Below, piece after piece: positions 10,861 to 23,141 of a DNA stretch of 64,000 nucleotides; position 1 is the first letter of the stretch, and the number at the start of each line of letters is the position of its first letter. The position numbers and the translations under genes are program-made. The DNA comes from Drosophila persimilis (lineage: Eukaryota > Arthropoda > Insecta > Diptera > Drosophilidae): NCBI RefSeq assembly GCF_003286085.1, contig NW_020825288.1:8804001-8868000 (forward strand), in the 5' to 3' direction. The notes under the pieces are model-generated. The model had not been told where the DNA came from. It made no database searches and saw only the letters and a list, made by a program, of their open reading frames with translations.

Positions 10861-12345
10861 TCATTTATTTTCAGTCGCCTTTGGGTTTGCATCGGTCTCC
10901 TTGGTATCATCTGGGTATTGCGGGTCCAGTTTGAGGGCCGCCAATAGCTTTCGTCTGCCATGGACATACAAAAGCATTTCGCGATACGATCGTGGCAGCA
11001 CTTCGTCCACAATCTTGTCGGCCTTGTAGGTGAGGTAGAAGATATTCGTGGTCCTGTCCTCGCCACTCTGCACATCCCAGATGTGGGCCACCGTCATCAG
11101 CTGCACATAGTTCTTGTTCGTGTACACCACATAGGCGGTCATCTGCAGGAACGTGTTCACCCTCACGGGGCTCAAGAAGCTAATGTCGGAGATGCAATGG
11201 AGTATGGGACGGCCGCGCAGATAGATGCTAGCCATGATGAAGCTAATCTCGACGGCCTGCCGCATAATATAGCCCCCGAATATGGTATTCTGGGCGTTGC
11301 GATTCTCTGGGAATGGGGATATCATGGTGGTTTGCTGCGAGTCCTGCATCCATCGGCACTTGGGGGGCAGGACGCGGCGATTGAGATCCATGTTGTCCGG
11401 TATGGTGGTGCGCTTGAGCAGGTTATACATAATGGCCTGCTCGTGTTCGCGCGGCGGAGAGTTGAGCACCGATTCGGTATGCGCTGCGCGACGCTGCTTC
11501 TGCCGCTGCTCGGCCTCCTTCCAGATGGCTTTCTCCGTCTCGTCGGCTGGCTTCAGGGGATTAACGGGGGCCGAGCCCGTGTTGGTGGCATTGCGTGCCA
11601 CCATCAGAAAGAGGGCCCTGGTCACATCGATGTACTCGCCATCCGCCAGCTGCTGCACATAGATGGTGGTCTCCATGGAGCTGCGGCCCGTCCACGAAAC
11701 GTGCCCACTCAGATGAATGTCATAATTGGCCTTGAGTCGCTCAATGTTGCTGAACTCCACCTTGTCCACGAGCAGCGTGACAAACGTGTATGGCAGCGGT
11801 ACGTCCTTTGGGAGATTGGGCAGCAGCACATGGCGGTGACACAGCCACACTGCCATCATATCCAGCTCCTCCATGACACGTCCCATGCGAACCCTACCCA
11901 AATAATTGACATACCGCTCCCGTATATATTCATCCGAGCCGAGAGGCAGCACGACCGTGGTGTGGGAGTCCAGCATGCTGCGTGTCGGTAGGTCCTCGAG
12001 TTTTGGCTGGTACTTTAAGAGATGATCACGCGGCTTGGGCACCGTATTGTAGCCGAAATCAACATCTACCCGTTCGCGGATGCTCTTCACGACTGTGCAC
12101 AGATGGAGGATAGGACCTTTGAGAGACCACTCTTCATTCCACTTTTGTCAGTACTTGTACTCACCATCTGCTAGGTTTCCCGAACAGTGATCGGATGTCA
12201 ACTTGACGGGGGAATCCTCTGATTTCTTCGTTCCATACTGACTGCGATTGTGACTGGCAAGGAATGCGCAGGGCATTAACCGTCCTCTGGTGGTGTTTCT
12301 CTTTGCCAGAATTCTTCCCGCTCCACGAGCTATCAGACGATGCAT
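10861..12345 (-). CDS. ACOT9-type acyl-CoA thioesterase, mitochondrial form
   Basis: Double-hotdog acyl-CoA thioesterase that hydrolyses acyl-CoA to free acid and CoA. I join complement 12165-12345 and 10861-12092 (470 residues). The first exon encodes a basic, acid-free leader (MHRLIARGAGRILAKRNTTR), a good mitochondrial presequence. The mature part has two hotdog halves, about residues 110-250 and 300-440, with HVSWTGRSSMET and the second-half NTIFGGYIMRQAVE, where the N-x-x-GG element is typical. The family is CG1635/CG1638/CG1774 in D. melanogaster; I cannot say which one this is. AATAAA overlaps the last codons just before TGA. Its paralogue lies directly upstream on the same strand, with matching intron phases, so the pair is a tandem duplication. 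Confidence 0.9.
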
Positions 12346-12789
12346 TTTTCCGAGTAGTTTGCCTTTTGTTTGCTTGACACTGCCGTCTCGCCTGCTTGTT
12401 GAAAAACTATCACGTAATAAACACAGAACACATTTGCAAAAAGAGAACTTGCAGTGCGCCCAGCAGGTGCAATGCAATACCTCAGAGAGTGGGAGAGACG
12501 GTGAGCACGTTGAGCGTTTCATTGGTAGAGCAGAAATTGACGTAGATGTTGCCTCAGCAGAGGGCCGCGCAGGGAGATCTAGTGCGAATCTAATCGCACA
12601 TCTGAATGGGAAAGTTTTTTGGGCCCACAACAGCCTCTGTACGGCACTGGACGAATTGTTATCAGATTAGAGGATTACATTTAATTAACACATTGGAGAG
12701 AGAACAGGGAATATCAATTATTATCTCATATCATATCATATCATTTAGCCTCGGTTAATTATCATTGGGTTATGTATTACTACAGAAGT
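12346..12789. other. Intergenic between tandem thioesterases
   Basis: Holds the promoter and 5' UTR of the mitochondrial-form gene and the 3' UTR of the second gene. A TCATA simple repeat lies at about 12727-12745. I see no other gene. Confidence 0.5.
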
Positions 12790-14088
12790 CTACTTCAGAC
12801 CCATGCTGGCCTCAAACTTGCGGCGTCCCTGGATGTACCACATGGTCTCGTGGTAGGAGCGTGGCAGCACCTCGGTGACTGTGTCCGGCGCCGAGAAGGT
12901 GTAGTAGAATGTGTTTGTGGTGACCTGATTGCCCGTTTGCGTGTCTAGCACATCCGCCACGGTCATGATCTGCATATAGTTGAGGCTCGTGTAGACCACA
13001 TAGGCCGTCATCTTGATGAAGCTGTCCACACCCACTGGCTTCTCGAAGCTGATGTCCGAGATGTGCTCCAGCTTGGGCCGCTTCTTGCAGTAGAGGAAGG
13101 CGGCCGCCCAACTTATCTCGCTGGCGCTACGCATCAGGAATCCCCCAAAGACTCGGTTATGGTGATTCCGATGCTCCGGGAACGAGGGTATGGTGCTCAT
13201 CTGGTACGAGTCTGACATCCAGCGGCAGTTGGGCGGCAGAATGCGCTTGTTCAGCTCCAGAGTGGTGCCTGGCGTGGTCCGTTTGTACAGCTGATACATG
13301 AGCGTCTGCTCGGGATCGTTGGGCTCCACATTGAAGACGGACTCTGCGCAACGGATCTGGCGCTGACGCTTACGATCTTTGCCTCCGGCCAGGATTACCT
13401 TCTCCTCATCGTTGGCCGGCTGAATGGGGTTGACTGGAGCCGCCGCGGTGTTAATAGCATTCCTGGCGGCCATCAGGAAGAGAGCCCGCGTCAGTTTCTG
13501 GTAGCTGCCATTCACCATTTGCTCCAGCCACACCACAACCTCAATGGAGCTGGTGCCCACCCATGAGACATGACCAGACAGGCGAATATCCTCGGTGCCG
13601 GAGGCCCTCAGCTTGGTGAAATCGATGCGATCCACGAGTATGGTCACAAACGTATATGGAAGATGCACACCCTCCGGCAGATTGGGCAGCTTCAAATGCT
13701 TGTGACAGCACCAGGCTGCAAAAGATGGAAGGTTGAGCAAATTTATGGTCCTTTTGATGGTTTCCCCACGTACCAGCAAACATGTCCATATCCTCCAGTA
13801 GCCTGCCCAAGCGCACACTGCCCAGATAGTTCACGTACTTGTCCTGCAGTGTACGGTCCGTGCTCAGGGGTAGCATGGCCGACGTGAATGAGTCCTGCAT
13901 GGCGCGTGCCGGCAGATCCTCCAGCTTGGGCTGATACTTGAGTAAATGCTCGCGCGACTTGGGCAGCGGATGATAGCCCGGCTCCAGGCCCAATCTCTTC
14001 ATCATCTCCAGCTTGACTACAATGGAAAATCCTGGTGTGACAATGCGTTCACAAAGAATATGGCACAGTTTTTCTTACTCTCGGCCAT
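12790..14088 (-). CDS. ACOT9-type acyl-CoA thioesterase, second paralogue
   Basis: Tandem paralogue of the preceding gene. I join complement 14079-14088, 13774-14016 and 12790-13715 (392 residues). The first exon is only ten bases (Met-Ala-Glu plus one base). The protein begins MAEIKLEMMKRLGLEPGYHP and then aligns with its neighbour from the KYQPKLEDLPARAM segment. Hotdog motifs are HVSWVGTSSIEV and HNRVFGGFLMRSASEIS. The presequence seen in the other copy is absent in this model, so it may be non-mitochondrial, or another first exon may lie upstream in 14100-14600. The first intron here has the same phase as the single intron of the paralogue. The last intron (13716-13773) is unique to this copy. 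Confidence 0.87.
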
Positions 14089-14892
14089 GGTGCCAGAATC
14101 ATTGGCCACCGCCGATTGCTTGATGTGCGTCGGCGGTGAGTAATGCCGTCTGCTGGGAGGGAGATACACATCTGATTATAGCTGCAAATCTTTCAAGATT
14201 TTCGTTATCGATTCGACTCTCACCTGGACACAGTACAGACAGCGGGCGACACCTCGAAGCTATGTCTGGTCTGGCCAGCAGCTCTGCTGACCAAACCCCA
14301 GCACTTTCGTGCTCCCAACAGCGAACGCAGCATTTTTATATTTCTTCAAATCTACACTTTTTTGTCTGCCAAAAATTCCACCGCCTGGAAGAAACAGCTG
14401 ATAGGCACAGTGGGCCACAATCGAATGATTTAAGAATGGCACCCAAAGCGTATTCTGAGCAGGACCTAGACCCAGCAGGAATACAAATAAATTATATATA
14501 TAGCAGGTTTCAAGCTAAGATTTACCATTTGTACGTAAATAATTGAATTGTGCTTGCTTTTTCCAACCAGTGCTTCCACTGTGCAGCGATAGCGATAAAT
14601 ATGACGTCATCGGACAGGTTGTTAATTTTAAATTTGAAAATCAAATTTTTCTCAATTAACACAATTTGCAGCTCTTTGGGTAAATCATTGGTAATTGGTA
14701 ATTAAACTTAAAATTGCGAGATGTTAATAGGGGAATGACGCTCCAGGTCGATACTGGAGCTGCATCGAACAATAACTGTCAAACTAACTGTCACTTGGCC
14801 TATTAGGTCTTGTCAAATTTTATTTCCAGCTCGACTCACTAGATTAAAAATATTTTAAGGAAAGATTTGGAAAAAAAAAAAAAAAAATAGTA
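14089..14892. other. Divergent promoter region, thioesterase and carrier
   Basis: Spacer between two divergent genes. It contains a perfect palindrome ATGACGTCAT at 14601-14610 (CRE/bZIP type), preceded by GCGATAGCGATAA. A poly-A run lies at 14871-14887 just before the carrier ATG. I see no gene in it. Confidence 0.45.
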
Positions 14893-15922
14893 ATGCAGTC
14901 GCCAGTACCAGTTCTCGTTGCAGCCAGCAGTGGCGAGAAAGGGCTAAAGGGCATTGTGGCCGGAGGTATTACTGGTGGGCTGGAAATTCTCATCACATAT
15001 CCCACGGAGTTCGTGAAGACCCAATTGCAGCTGGACGAAAAGGGGGAAATGAAGAAGTTCAATGGAATCGCCGACTGTGTGAAGAAAACGGTCAAGCAGA
15101 ATGGATTCTTTGGCCTCTATCGAGGCTTGAGCGTCTTGCTGTTGGGCAGCATACCGAAAAGCGCCGCCAGGTAAGCAGGAGGAGCCTCTTATACGGATAT
15201 AGATTGATCATTTGAATGGACACGACTGCGGATAGGTTCGGTGCCTTTGAGTTCTTCAGCAATAAGATGCGTGATGAGAGTGGCGAGCTGACCATGACAA
15301 GACGCTTCTTTTCCGGCATGCTGGCTGGCATGACCGAGGCGGTGGTGGCCGTCACACCCATGGAGACAATCAAGGTGCGCTTCATCAACGATCAACGAAG
15401 CGCAAAGCCCAAGTACAAGGGACTGTTTCATGGTGTGGGCCAGATCGTCAAGACTGACGGTAACTATCATTAGGATTATCATAGACGTATATATTTAATT
15501 GCCACTCTGTTGCTGTAGGAATTGGTGGGATCTACAAGGGACTGCCAGCCACTGTGATGAAGCAGGGCTCCAATCAGGCCATTCGTTTCTTTGTGCTCTT
15601 TTCGCTTAAGGACTTGTACACTGGCAGAGACAAGACAAAGACGGTGCCAAAACCGTTGGTTGGAGTGTTTGGAGCCATTGCCGGTGCCGCATCGGTGTTT
15701 GGTAATAATCCCCTCGATGTGGTCAAGACACGAATGCAGAGCCTGGATTCCGCCAGATACAAGAACACACTGGACTGCGCCATGCAGGTCCTACGTCAGG
15801 AGGGTCCCATGGCCTTTTACAAAGGAACAGTGCCGCGCCTGGGCAGGGTCTGTCTCGATGTGGCTATTACATTCATGATCTACGATACGATCATGGATGT
15901 GTTTAATTTGTTTTGGAAATAA
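14893..15922 (+). CDS. Mitochondrial tricarboxylate (citrate) carrier, scheggia-like
   Basis: SLC25 inner-membrane carrier that exports citrate in exchange for malate. I join 14893-15170, 15236-15459 and 15519-15922 (301 residues). Three repeats are marked by carrier signatures: PTEFVK (37-42), PMETIK (134-139) and PLDVVK (232-237). [12 protein letters not shown] and [17 protein letters not shown] are typical of the citrate transporter subgroup. It could be the sea orthologue or a paralogue; the first-repeat and inter-repeat segments look diverged, so I leave the symbol empty. AATAAA overlaps the TAA stop (15918-15923), so the 3' UTR may be very short. The convergent rod gene ends 75 bp away. 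Confidence 0.92.
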
Positions 15923-15996
15923 ATCGTATTATTCAATGTATTATTATTATTATATTTCCATGAGAATAGAAGGATAAGAGAGGGATACATCCACGC

Positions 15997-18900
15997 CTAG
16001 AGCTTCAATTCTTTGAGGGCAAAGTTAAGCACAACAGGCAGCAGGCCAGCCTCTTCCAAATCCAGTATCTGTTGCCGTAGATTTTCCCCTTGGCGGCTAG
16101 CAATTAGCTGCAAATACATTCACATTTAAAGACAGTTCTCTTGCTATAAATTGACAATAGTAAACCCACCTTTTTGATCTTTTCGCGTTGCTCTGAGCTC
16201 TGACAGAAGCTGAGTATGGCCGCTGCCATGTGGGGTCGATGAATCAGGATGCACAGCTCGGCAAACTGTATGAGATTCAGGGCATGCACCACTGGGCAGC
16301 CTTGCAGCCGCAACAGGGTCTTGTTTAGCTGCTCTTCCTGGGCAAAGGAACGCGTCTGCACGGCATTCTTCAGAGGATGACAGAGCACATAGTCCCAGGC
16401 CAGAGCCAGTCCATCCAGATGCAGCAGCTGTGGCTTACAACTGAGTACATCCAGCAGGGCATTCAGTTCGCGCAGCATGTGAAACATCACCATACGCTTG
16501 AGGATGCCGTTCCAGATCTTGGGCAGATGTATATCGAAGCCCAGACAGATGTTGGCCATCACCTCAAGGGAGAGCGGATTCTCAGCATTGCGCTGCCATA
16601 TAAACTTCAGAATATCGATCTTGTTGAAGTGGTCATCGGCGAACTTGTCAATGTTCGACTTGTAGCCGAGGGCCTTCAGCTCGTGGACGCACTTGATCGT
16701 GATAAACTGTCGCTGGCTGATCGTGTTCGTGAAGGAGTTGCTGCCATCGTTGAGCTTCGAATAGCACTCGTACATCTGCAGCTGGGTGGAGGTGTTCACG
16801 GAGCTATCACAGATAGAGGTAGAGAGATCTTGCCATATGTTCCATAAATACTAAATGTTATATGTTCTTCTTACCCTCCCTTGAATATCAGGCCCACCAG
16901 AAACTTGACCGCCTCCGATTTGGGCCAGCTGCTGAGTATGTAAAATGCACGCACCACATTCTCGCTGGCATCATCGTTGCTGCTGCTGCCATTGCTGCCG
17001 TTGGTGTCGCCTCCACCGTTCTGATCGGACCAGTTCTGATCTTCCATAAATGTCTCCTCCAGCATAGTGCTATCCGCCGGCTCCATGGTCACCGAGAGCC
17101 ACTTCTGCAGCAGACGGAACTGTATGGAGCCCAGATTGAGATCGTGCAGCTTGGCTATCTCCGTGACCAAGGCATTGATGTCCACCTTGCTGGACTTGAT
17201 GATCAGCTCGTGGTGGTAGAGGCTGTGTATCAGCTCCGTGGGATTCTCCACCAGTCGCAGCAGCTTCTCGTCGGTCAGGCCATAGATATACAGCAAGTGT
17301 TGGGTCTTCTGTATGGGATAGCGCCGCTTGACCTTGGCCACCTGCTCCTGACTCTTGGCATCGGTGATCAGATGGCCGTTCTCCTTGATGAAGTTCCAGC
17401 ACTCGTAGGAGGCCTCCACCATGTCCGCCCCATCGCGGGCATAGTTCGACACAAAGTAGAGTATGAGAAAGGCCTTGTTCGGATTATGCACCTTCTTGAC
17501 GAGCCGCAGTATGGACTTCAGAAAGGCATTGTTTGTGGGATGCAGACTCCATGATTCCGACTCGTTCTTGGACTTGTATTCGGATATTGAATTCTTCACG
17601 GCCGACATGCAGAAGTAGTCACAGTTCTGGTTACTGTCCTTGGAGCCCTTGAGGGCCGTATACATTTGGATAAGCGGGAACCAGCTTTGGCAGTTGTCCA
17701 CATTCAGTTCGCTATCTGTAGAAGGAGTCAGAATAAATAAAGAAGCCCCACTGAGGGCCGTAAACCTAGCATATTTATTTAGCCACATACCGAGTATATC
17801 CTTTAGCGGTTGCTCGACTATCGGCTTGAAGGGCAAACGATAGCGTGCGATTTTCGGTAGAACACCATTCTCCCGCTGCGATTTGAGCCACATGTCTGTC
17901 TCTAGTTGGCCCGGACGATTGCGTCGTCGCGTGATCATCTTGTGGCGCAGAAAGTGTAAGATATTTGTCCAGATCTCCATCTCTTTGGGGGCAGCATCAA
18001 AGAACATTAAGATGTTGATGACGCACATGTACAGCTCATAGAAATAGATGTTGATCTGCAAAAGAAGGGAAGGGCTTAGAGGAAGGCGAGCCTTTCTCGA
18101 GCTGAGAACCGCACCTCTTCGATAAACTGCTTTAGCTTGGAGGTAAAGAGTTCCACATTCTTGATCTCATTGATGTACGGCTGGCACATCTCCCGCATCT
18201 CCTGGGCGCTGCTCAGCATGACCAGTTCCTCGTCGCCGAAGGTGTCCCGCTTGATCTCGAACCGCAGCTCCTGGGCATTCAGTATGCTTAGAATTTGGGT
18301 GATCAGAATCTTTTGATAGTCAAAGCCAAAGTCGCGGCTCATGCGCTCCAGCAGCTGCACGTCCAGCTGCTTGTTGTGGAACTCCTTCAGCAGATGCTCA
18401 ATGTTGTCCATGTCCGCATTGAACTTTCCCTTGATCCGTGGATCCTGCTGGCAGAACTCCAGGTAATAGTATAGTTTAAGGCGCCTGCAAGCAACAACAG
18501 AAGATATTTAACCAAATGAAGAGAGAAGAATGAAGAATTAAGCTTGAAAACCCACTTGGCGCGTATCATTTGCACATTGTCCGCGTCCTCAATGTGTTCG
18601 TTGTACATGGCGGAGAGCGTTAGGAAGTTGATCTTCTGCTGATCGGTCTTCACCTCCGTAGAGAGCTTCTCGAGCATGGCCACGGACTCGCCATCGGCCA
18701 CCAGCATGCTGAACAGCTCGAGGAAGTTTGCATCCTTGTTGCTCATCGCATTACGGAATATCCGCCTCAGCTGCAGCGTGATGAAGCGTTCATTGATGAT
18801 CCTCTTCTTTCTGCAGTTCTGCTTCTGATAGTCCAGCAGATACTGCGACATCACATACCACACATCGTGCTCCTTGGCCTTGGTCAGATACTCCAGCGAC

Positions 18901-21900
18901 ACAAAGAAGTCGGCGCGTGCCCCATCGATGTCTTCCTTGACATTCTCCGCCAGTGATTGGCGCACTTGCATCAGCAGGGAATTATTTGGCTCCGTCTCAG
19001 TAATCATCACGAGGAGAGTGCGTGCCAAGAACTTGACGATCGGCAGGCGACCACTGATGTTCCTCTGCAACAAACAGGAAATAGGAAATTGCCTGAGAGG
19101 ATCAACAGAAGACTACTACCTTCTTCTGCGGCTGCTGTACTGGCTGCACTTCCACCTCATCGAACATGGACACCGAGTAGCGTTTCTTCGCTGATGGCGG
19201 CGGCAGCAGCTGCTGCGACAGAGGCTTCACATCAAACGATCCATTGAGGGCGCTCGTAAAGTTGAGCGTTGTCTCGCCCAGAGCCATTGCCGTGCCGTCC
19301 AGGGCGCGACATATGTGATCGTTGATCGTCTGCTCCTTGCCATTGTAGTACGTTGCGATGGCATCCAAGGGATAGTGAATGACAGCCACACGAATGTACT
19401 TTATGAGATCCACAAGATCCCGTCGACGGCTGCGTTCATGCAGCAAGGCAGACGTCAGCAGATCATACGCGAGGGGGAAGCTCAGGGGATCACTTTCGGT
19501 GATCAGTTGCAGCGAGGATGGAGAGTCTGCAAAGGGTGCAAAGAGATAAGCAAATTCCAGACATACTTCAGATGCACTACCCACCCTGATTGTTGCCCTT
19601 GGCCGATTCAATTTGCTGGACAATCAGCTCCAATGCCAGGTTGATGAAGTCACCGCTGTTGCCCGGCACACAGTCGATGAACTGCAGCACATGGTAGGCC
19701 AAGGCACAGCTGAGGGGCAGACATGCCACACGCTGGCACAGCCGCTGCATCCCAAACACCTTTGAGAGATCCAGGGCCGTGCAGAGTTCGCTTATTTCGC
19801 TGGCTATGAAGGCGGACACATTCAGCGTGGCCTGAGCCCGCTCAATGATCCGTTCTATGGCCTCGTCAAGGAGCTCGTGGCGCCGAAGCAGAGGGATAAG
19901 CTCGCCGCTGCAGCTCAGCTCAATGTTGAATTTCTCGCGTAGATGGAAGCGATGCTTGATGATCAGGTAGCGACGCTCGTACACAGATTCAACGTGGGGC
20001 AGGAACAGTTTAAAGAGTTCCAGGACATTCAGGTGCTCTTGGACTTTGGCTTCGTTGATGAACGACGCAGAGGAGCTGTTCTCCAGCAGATTGGCAAAGA
20101 TCTCCACCACATCGCGTCGATGCTTGTCGTTCTTTTCGCTGCCCAGAGTCTTGAAGAACTCGTAGGCCATCTCGATTTGTCCCCGTCTGGCCATCTGGTA
20201 GCAGCAGTTGAAATTGGCGCTGACCGAGATCTCTGGCGCCGCCTTGGTTAGTGTGCAAATATCATCCAGCATGTCGGGGAGATTCAGCTTCACGATGCGC
20301 ATCATGAACAGCTCCAGATTGATGTCCGCCGAGCTGTCTGCCGGCCAGCCGTACTTGACTTTCATGATCTTGATCACCTGTATCTCGTACTCGGCATTGA
20401 TCTTCATGGCCAGCGGGTGCGTGGAGGTGCGCAGCTTGATCAGCGGCCCCAGGGCCTCGGGCCAAGGCACAGGGGCATTCTGCAGCACTGACAGGGCGCA
20501 CTCCAAGCGGCTGTCCTCGTTGTGCAGCAGCTCGATGCAGGCCATTGCACGCTCCAGCCATTTACTGGACGACTGACGACTGGCCACCAGCTGGGCGATG
20601 TACTGCTTGATCACGGCCAGCGGCTGGCGTCCCTTCTCCTGGAATATGGGGTACATAAAGTCCTTCACCAGCCGCTGCAGCTTATCCAGCTGCACATGCT
20701 GCAGTATGCTCAGGGCAGTGGCATCAATCGAGTCCTGCATGTAGTTGTCCAATGTGAAGCCCATGTTGTAGTTGGTCTTCAGCACAAACAAATCCTGCAG
20801 GGCATTGACCAGGTCCCGCAGCTTTCCCACATTCCGTTCCTGCTGCCGTCGCACATCGCTGCAAAAAGGTAAACGCAGATCGTATATGGTTAATAGCTGA
20901 GGATTGTCCAGCTCCAATGGAACTTACGAATATGTAAATTGAATTTCCTCGAATATTTCCAAGATTTTGGTTGAGAACTCGAGTCCAATGTTTGGCCAAT
21001 GTGTGTTGTACTGAAGTTTGCGCGTCATTTCAATGCTCCAGTCAGTTATGAATGGCATAATGCTGGGATGCGTATTGCTGACCATCGGTATAAACTGGCG
21101 TAGCCACTGGACAATGTTAAAGGGCTTCGTGTTGCTCGGTATGAAGCCGAGCAGCGTGCGCAGCTCATCCTCGTTGAGGTGCGGCAGAATGCTGCTCGAG
21201 TGCCGGCGCCAGATGAGGCAGGCCGTGGGCATATCGGTGTTGAACAGCGACTTGACCACACGCACCAAATTGTTGTCGTAGATGAACTTTTGCCAATCGC
21301 TGTTGCACTCGTACGGATCGGTGATGGCCAGAGTCTTGAGACGATGCAGTTGCTCGTCAATCTCCAGCATATCCTCTTCATCCTCCTGGAAAGAGAGTAC
21401 ATTTAAGAGCGAACCCACGAGCAAATAAATCCCACACTAAAATCTCACCTCGAAGCTCAAACGCTTTTGGATCTCGCGCAGATAGCGCTCTAGAATGTGT
21501 CGCGAACTCAGATTGATCATCCGATTGTTCTTAATAAACGCTTTGCTCTCAATCTGCGAGAGCAACTCTAGAAGGGTCTGGAATTTGGCATCCCCCTCGG
21601 GGGCTTTCAAATGGGAATCGGAGTTGCAGAGCTCCACCAGAATGCGCTTGGCCCTGGCCTCAAAGATCGGCTGCAGGCACAGCTCGAATTGCTTGCCAAA
21701 CTCCTCTGCCTCCTCCAGCCGGCCCTTGGCCACGAGTTTCTTGAACCGATCACTGGGATCCGTCTCCGAGACGAGCATCATTTCCACCATGGAGGGCAGA
21801 CTGCTTTTGTTCGCCTCCTTGGCTGCCAAATAATACAGATTTACGGCACACTTTGGCTGGCGCACTAGCCAGGCGTGCTCTGGCACTTCCACCTCGTTTT

Positions 21901-23141
21901 TGCATCTCAGAGCTGTAAGGATCATCAAGGATAAACCAACACATAGCTTGACAAATCATATATCTTACAAGGATACTCCACAATTTTCATTAAGCGCCCC
22001 TCGTCCGTTGGCTTGGTTAGTATCTGAAGCTCAATGCTCTCCTCGCTGCACTCCATGACGAGCAAATCCTCGATCAACAAGTTCCGACCCTGCGACGATT
22101 GGCACAAATTCACAGTGCGCGTGTACGGACAGATGTCCAGCAGATGACCGGAGGTGGTCAGAGCAATCCTAAGGCAAACAGAGAAGCAGAATAAAAGACC
22201 AAGCATACGGCTGGCTATCGTTTCCAGAACTTACACACAACCATCCAGATTGTAGATTTGCTTAAGGCTGCCATAATGAGCAGGCAGACTAATGCGGGTC
22301 ACATCATTGGAATTCGTCTTGAAGTTTGCCGTGCCCAGATCCCCGTAGATGATCAAGGCGTGATCGGCACCACGAGCTTCCTGATTATTCTGTGCGGAAA
22401 TGTGACCAGCCGGCGTCAGCTGCTGGAAAAGTACAGCGCAGTCGACATTTCCCGACGGGCGGCCCTTGGAAATCCGCTTGATGGTGACATCATCGAGAAT
22501 GGCCTTCTCACAGGCAATCGTCTCGTTGTCATTGAGGGTTATATTCGCCACAGACTCCAAGGTGGCTTCATCAATTTCGCTCAAGCTAAAGAAGCAGTCT
22601 TCCGTCATTTCAGTCAAAAGGAATTCCTCTATGCGATGACTCACCCATAGATGCTGCCATTTTTGCAGGTGAAGTAAAATCGCTGATCGCATTGATGGAT
22701 GCTCCTGAAGGTGCCACCACCCGAGAGGCTCACATCTTCCAGGTTCACGCAAACGCTGAACAGAAGCAATCCCTTGATGAACACACCATGAACTTCGCCA
22801 TCGCTGAGCCCGCACACAATCAGATTGCCGCTGCTGGAGATGGCAATGGCTTCAATTTGGGAACTGAAACTGAGGAAACTGCACTTGGCCACCAGCTCGT
22901 CCTCCAGCAGCAGGAGGCTCTTGTCTATGGATATCACCATTTTACCACATTGCACTGATGCCAAAACCTCTGGGTATTTCTCGACCTAAAAATAAAAAAT
23001 TTGTAGCATAGCTAACTGTTGATTCGTTTGAATTGCGGCCATTACCTCCTCCTCGCTGCTAATCCGGAACATGCCCCTCGAGGAGAACACATTCGAAATT
23101 GTCTCATCTTCACAAGGGGATGCCTCAAAGTTGCTCCACAT
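15997..23141 (-). CDS. rod: Rough deal, RZZ kinetochore complex subunit
   Basis: Rod/KNTC1 forms the RZZ complex with Zw10 and Zwilch, which recruits dynein and Mad1 to kinetochores for the spindle checkpoint. I find 14 exons on the complement: 23046-23141, 22645-22985, 22235-22585, 21969-22168, 21449-21912, 20928-21385, 19585-20858, 19120-19526, 18556-19064, about 18115-18484, 17791-18055, 16875-17715, 16170-16803 and 15997-16107. All phases agree and give about 2106 residues, close to the fly protein. The first 350 residues are beta-strand rich and fit the N-terminal propeller (SSSGNLIVCGLSDGEVHG). The rest is alpha-helical solenoid. The 59-nt intron at 22586-22644 resolves an apparent frame change after NGSIYG. 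Upstream, pygo is divergent. Confidence 0.93.
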
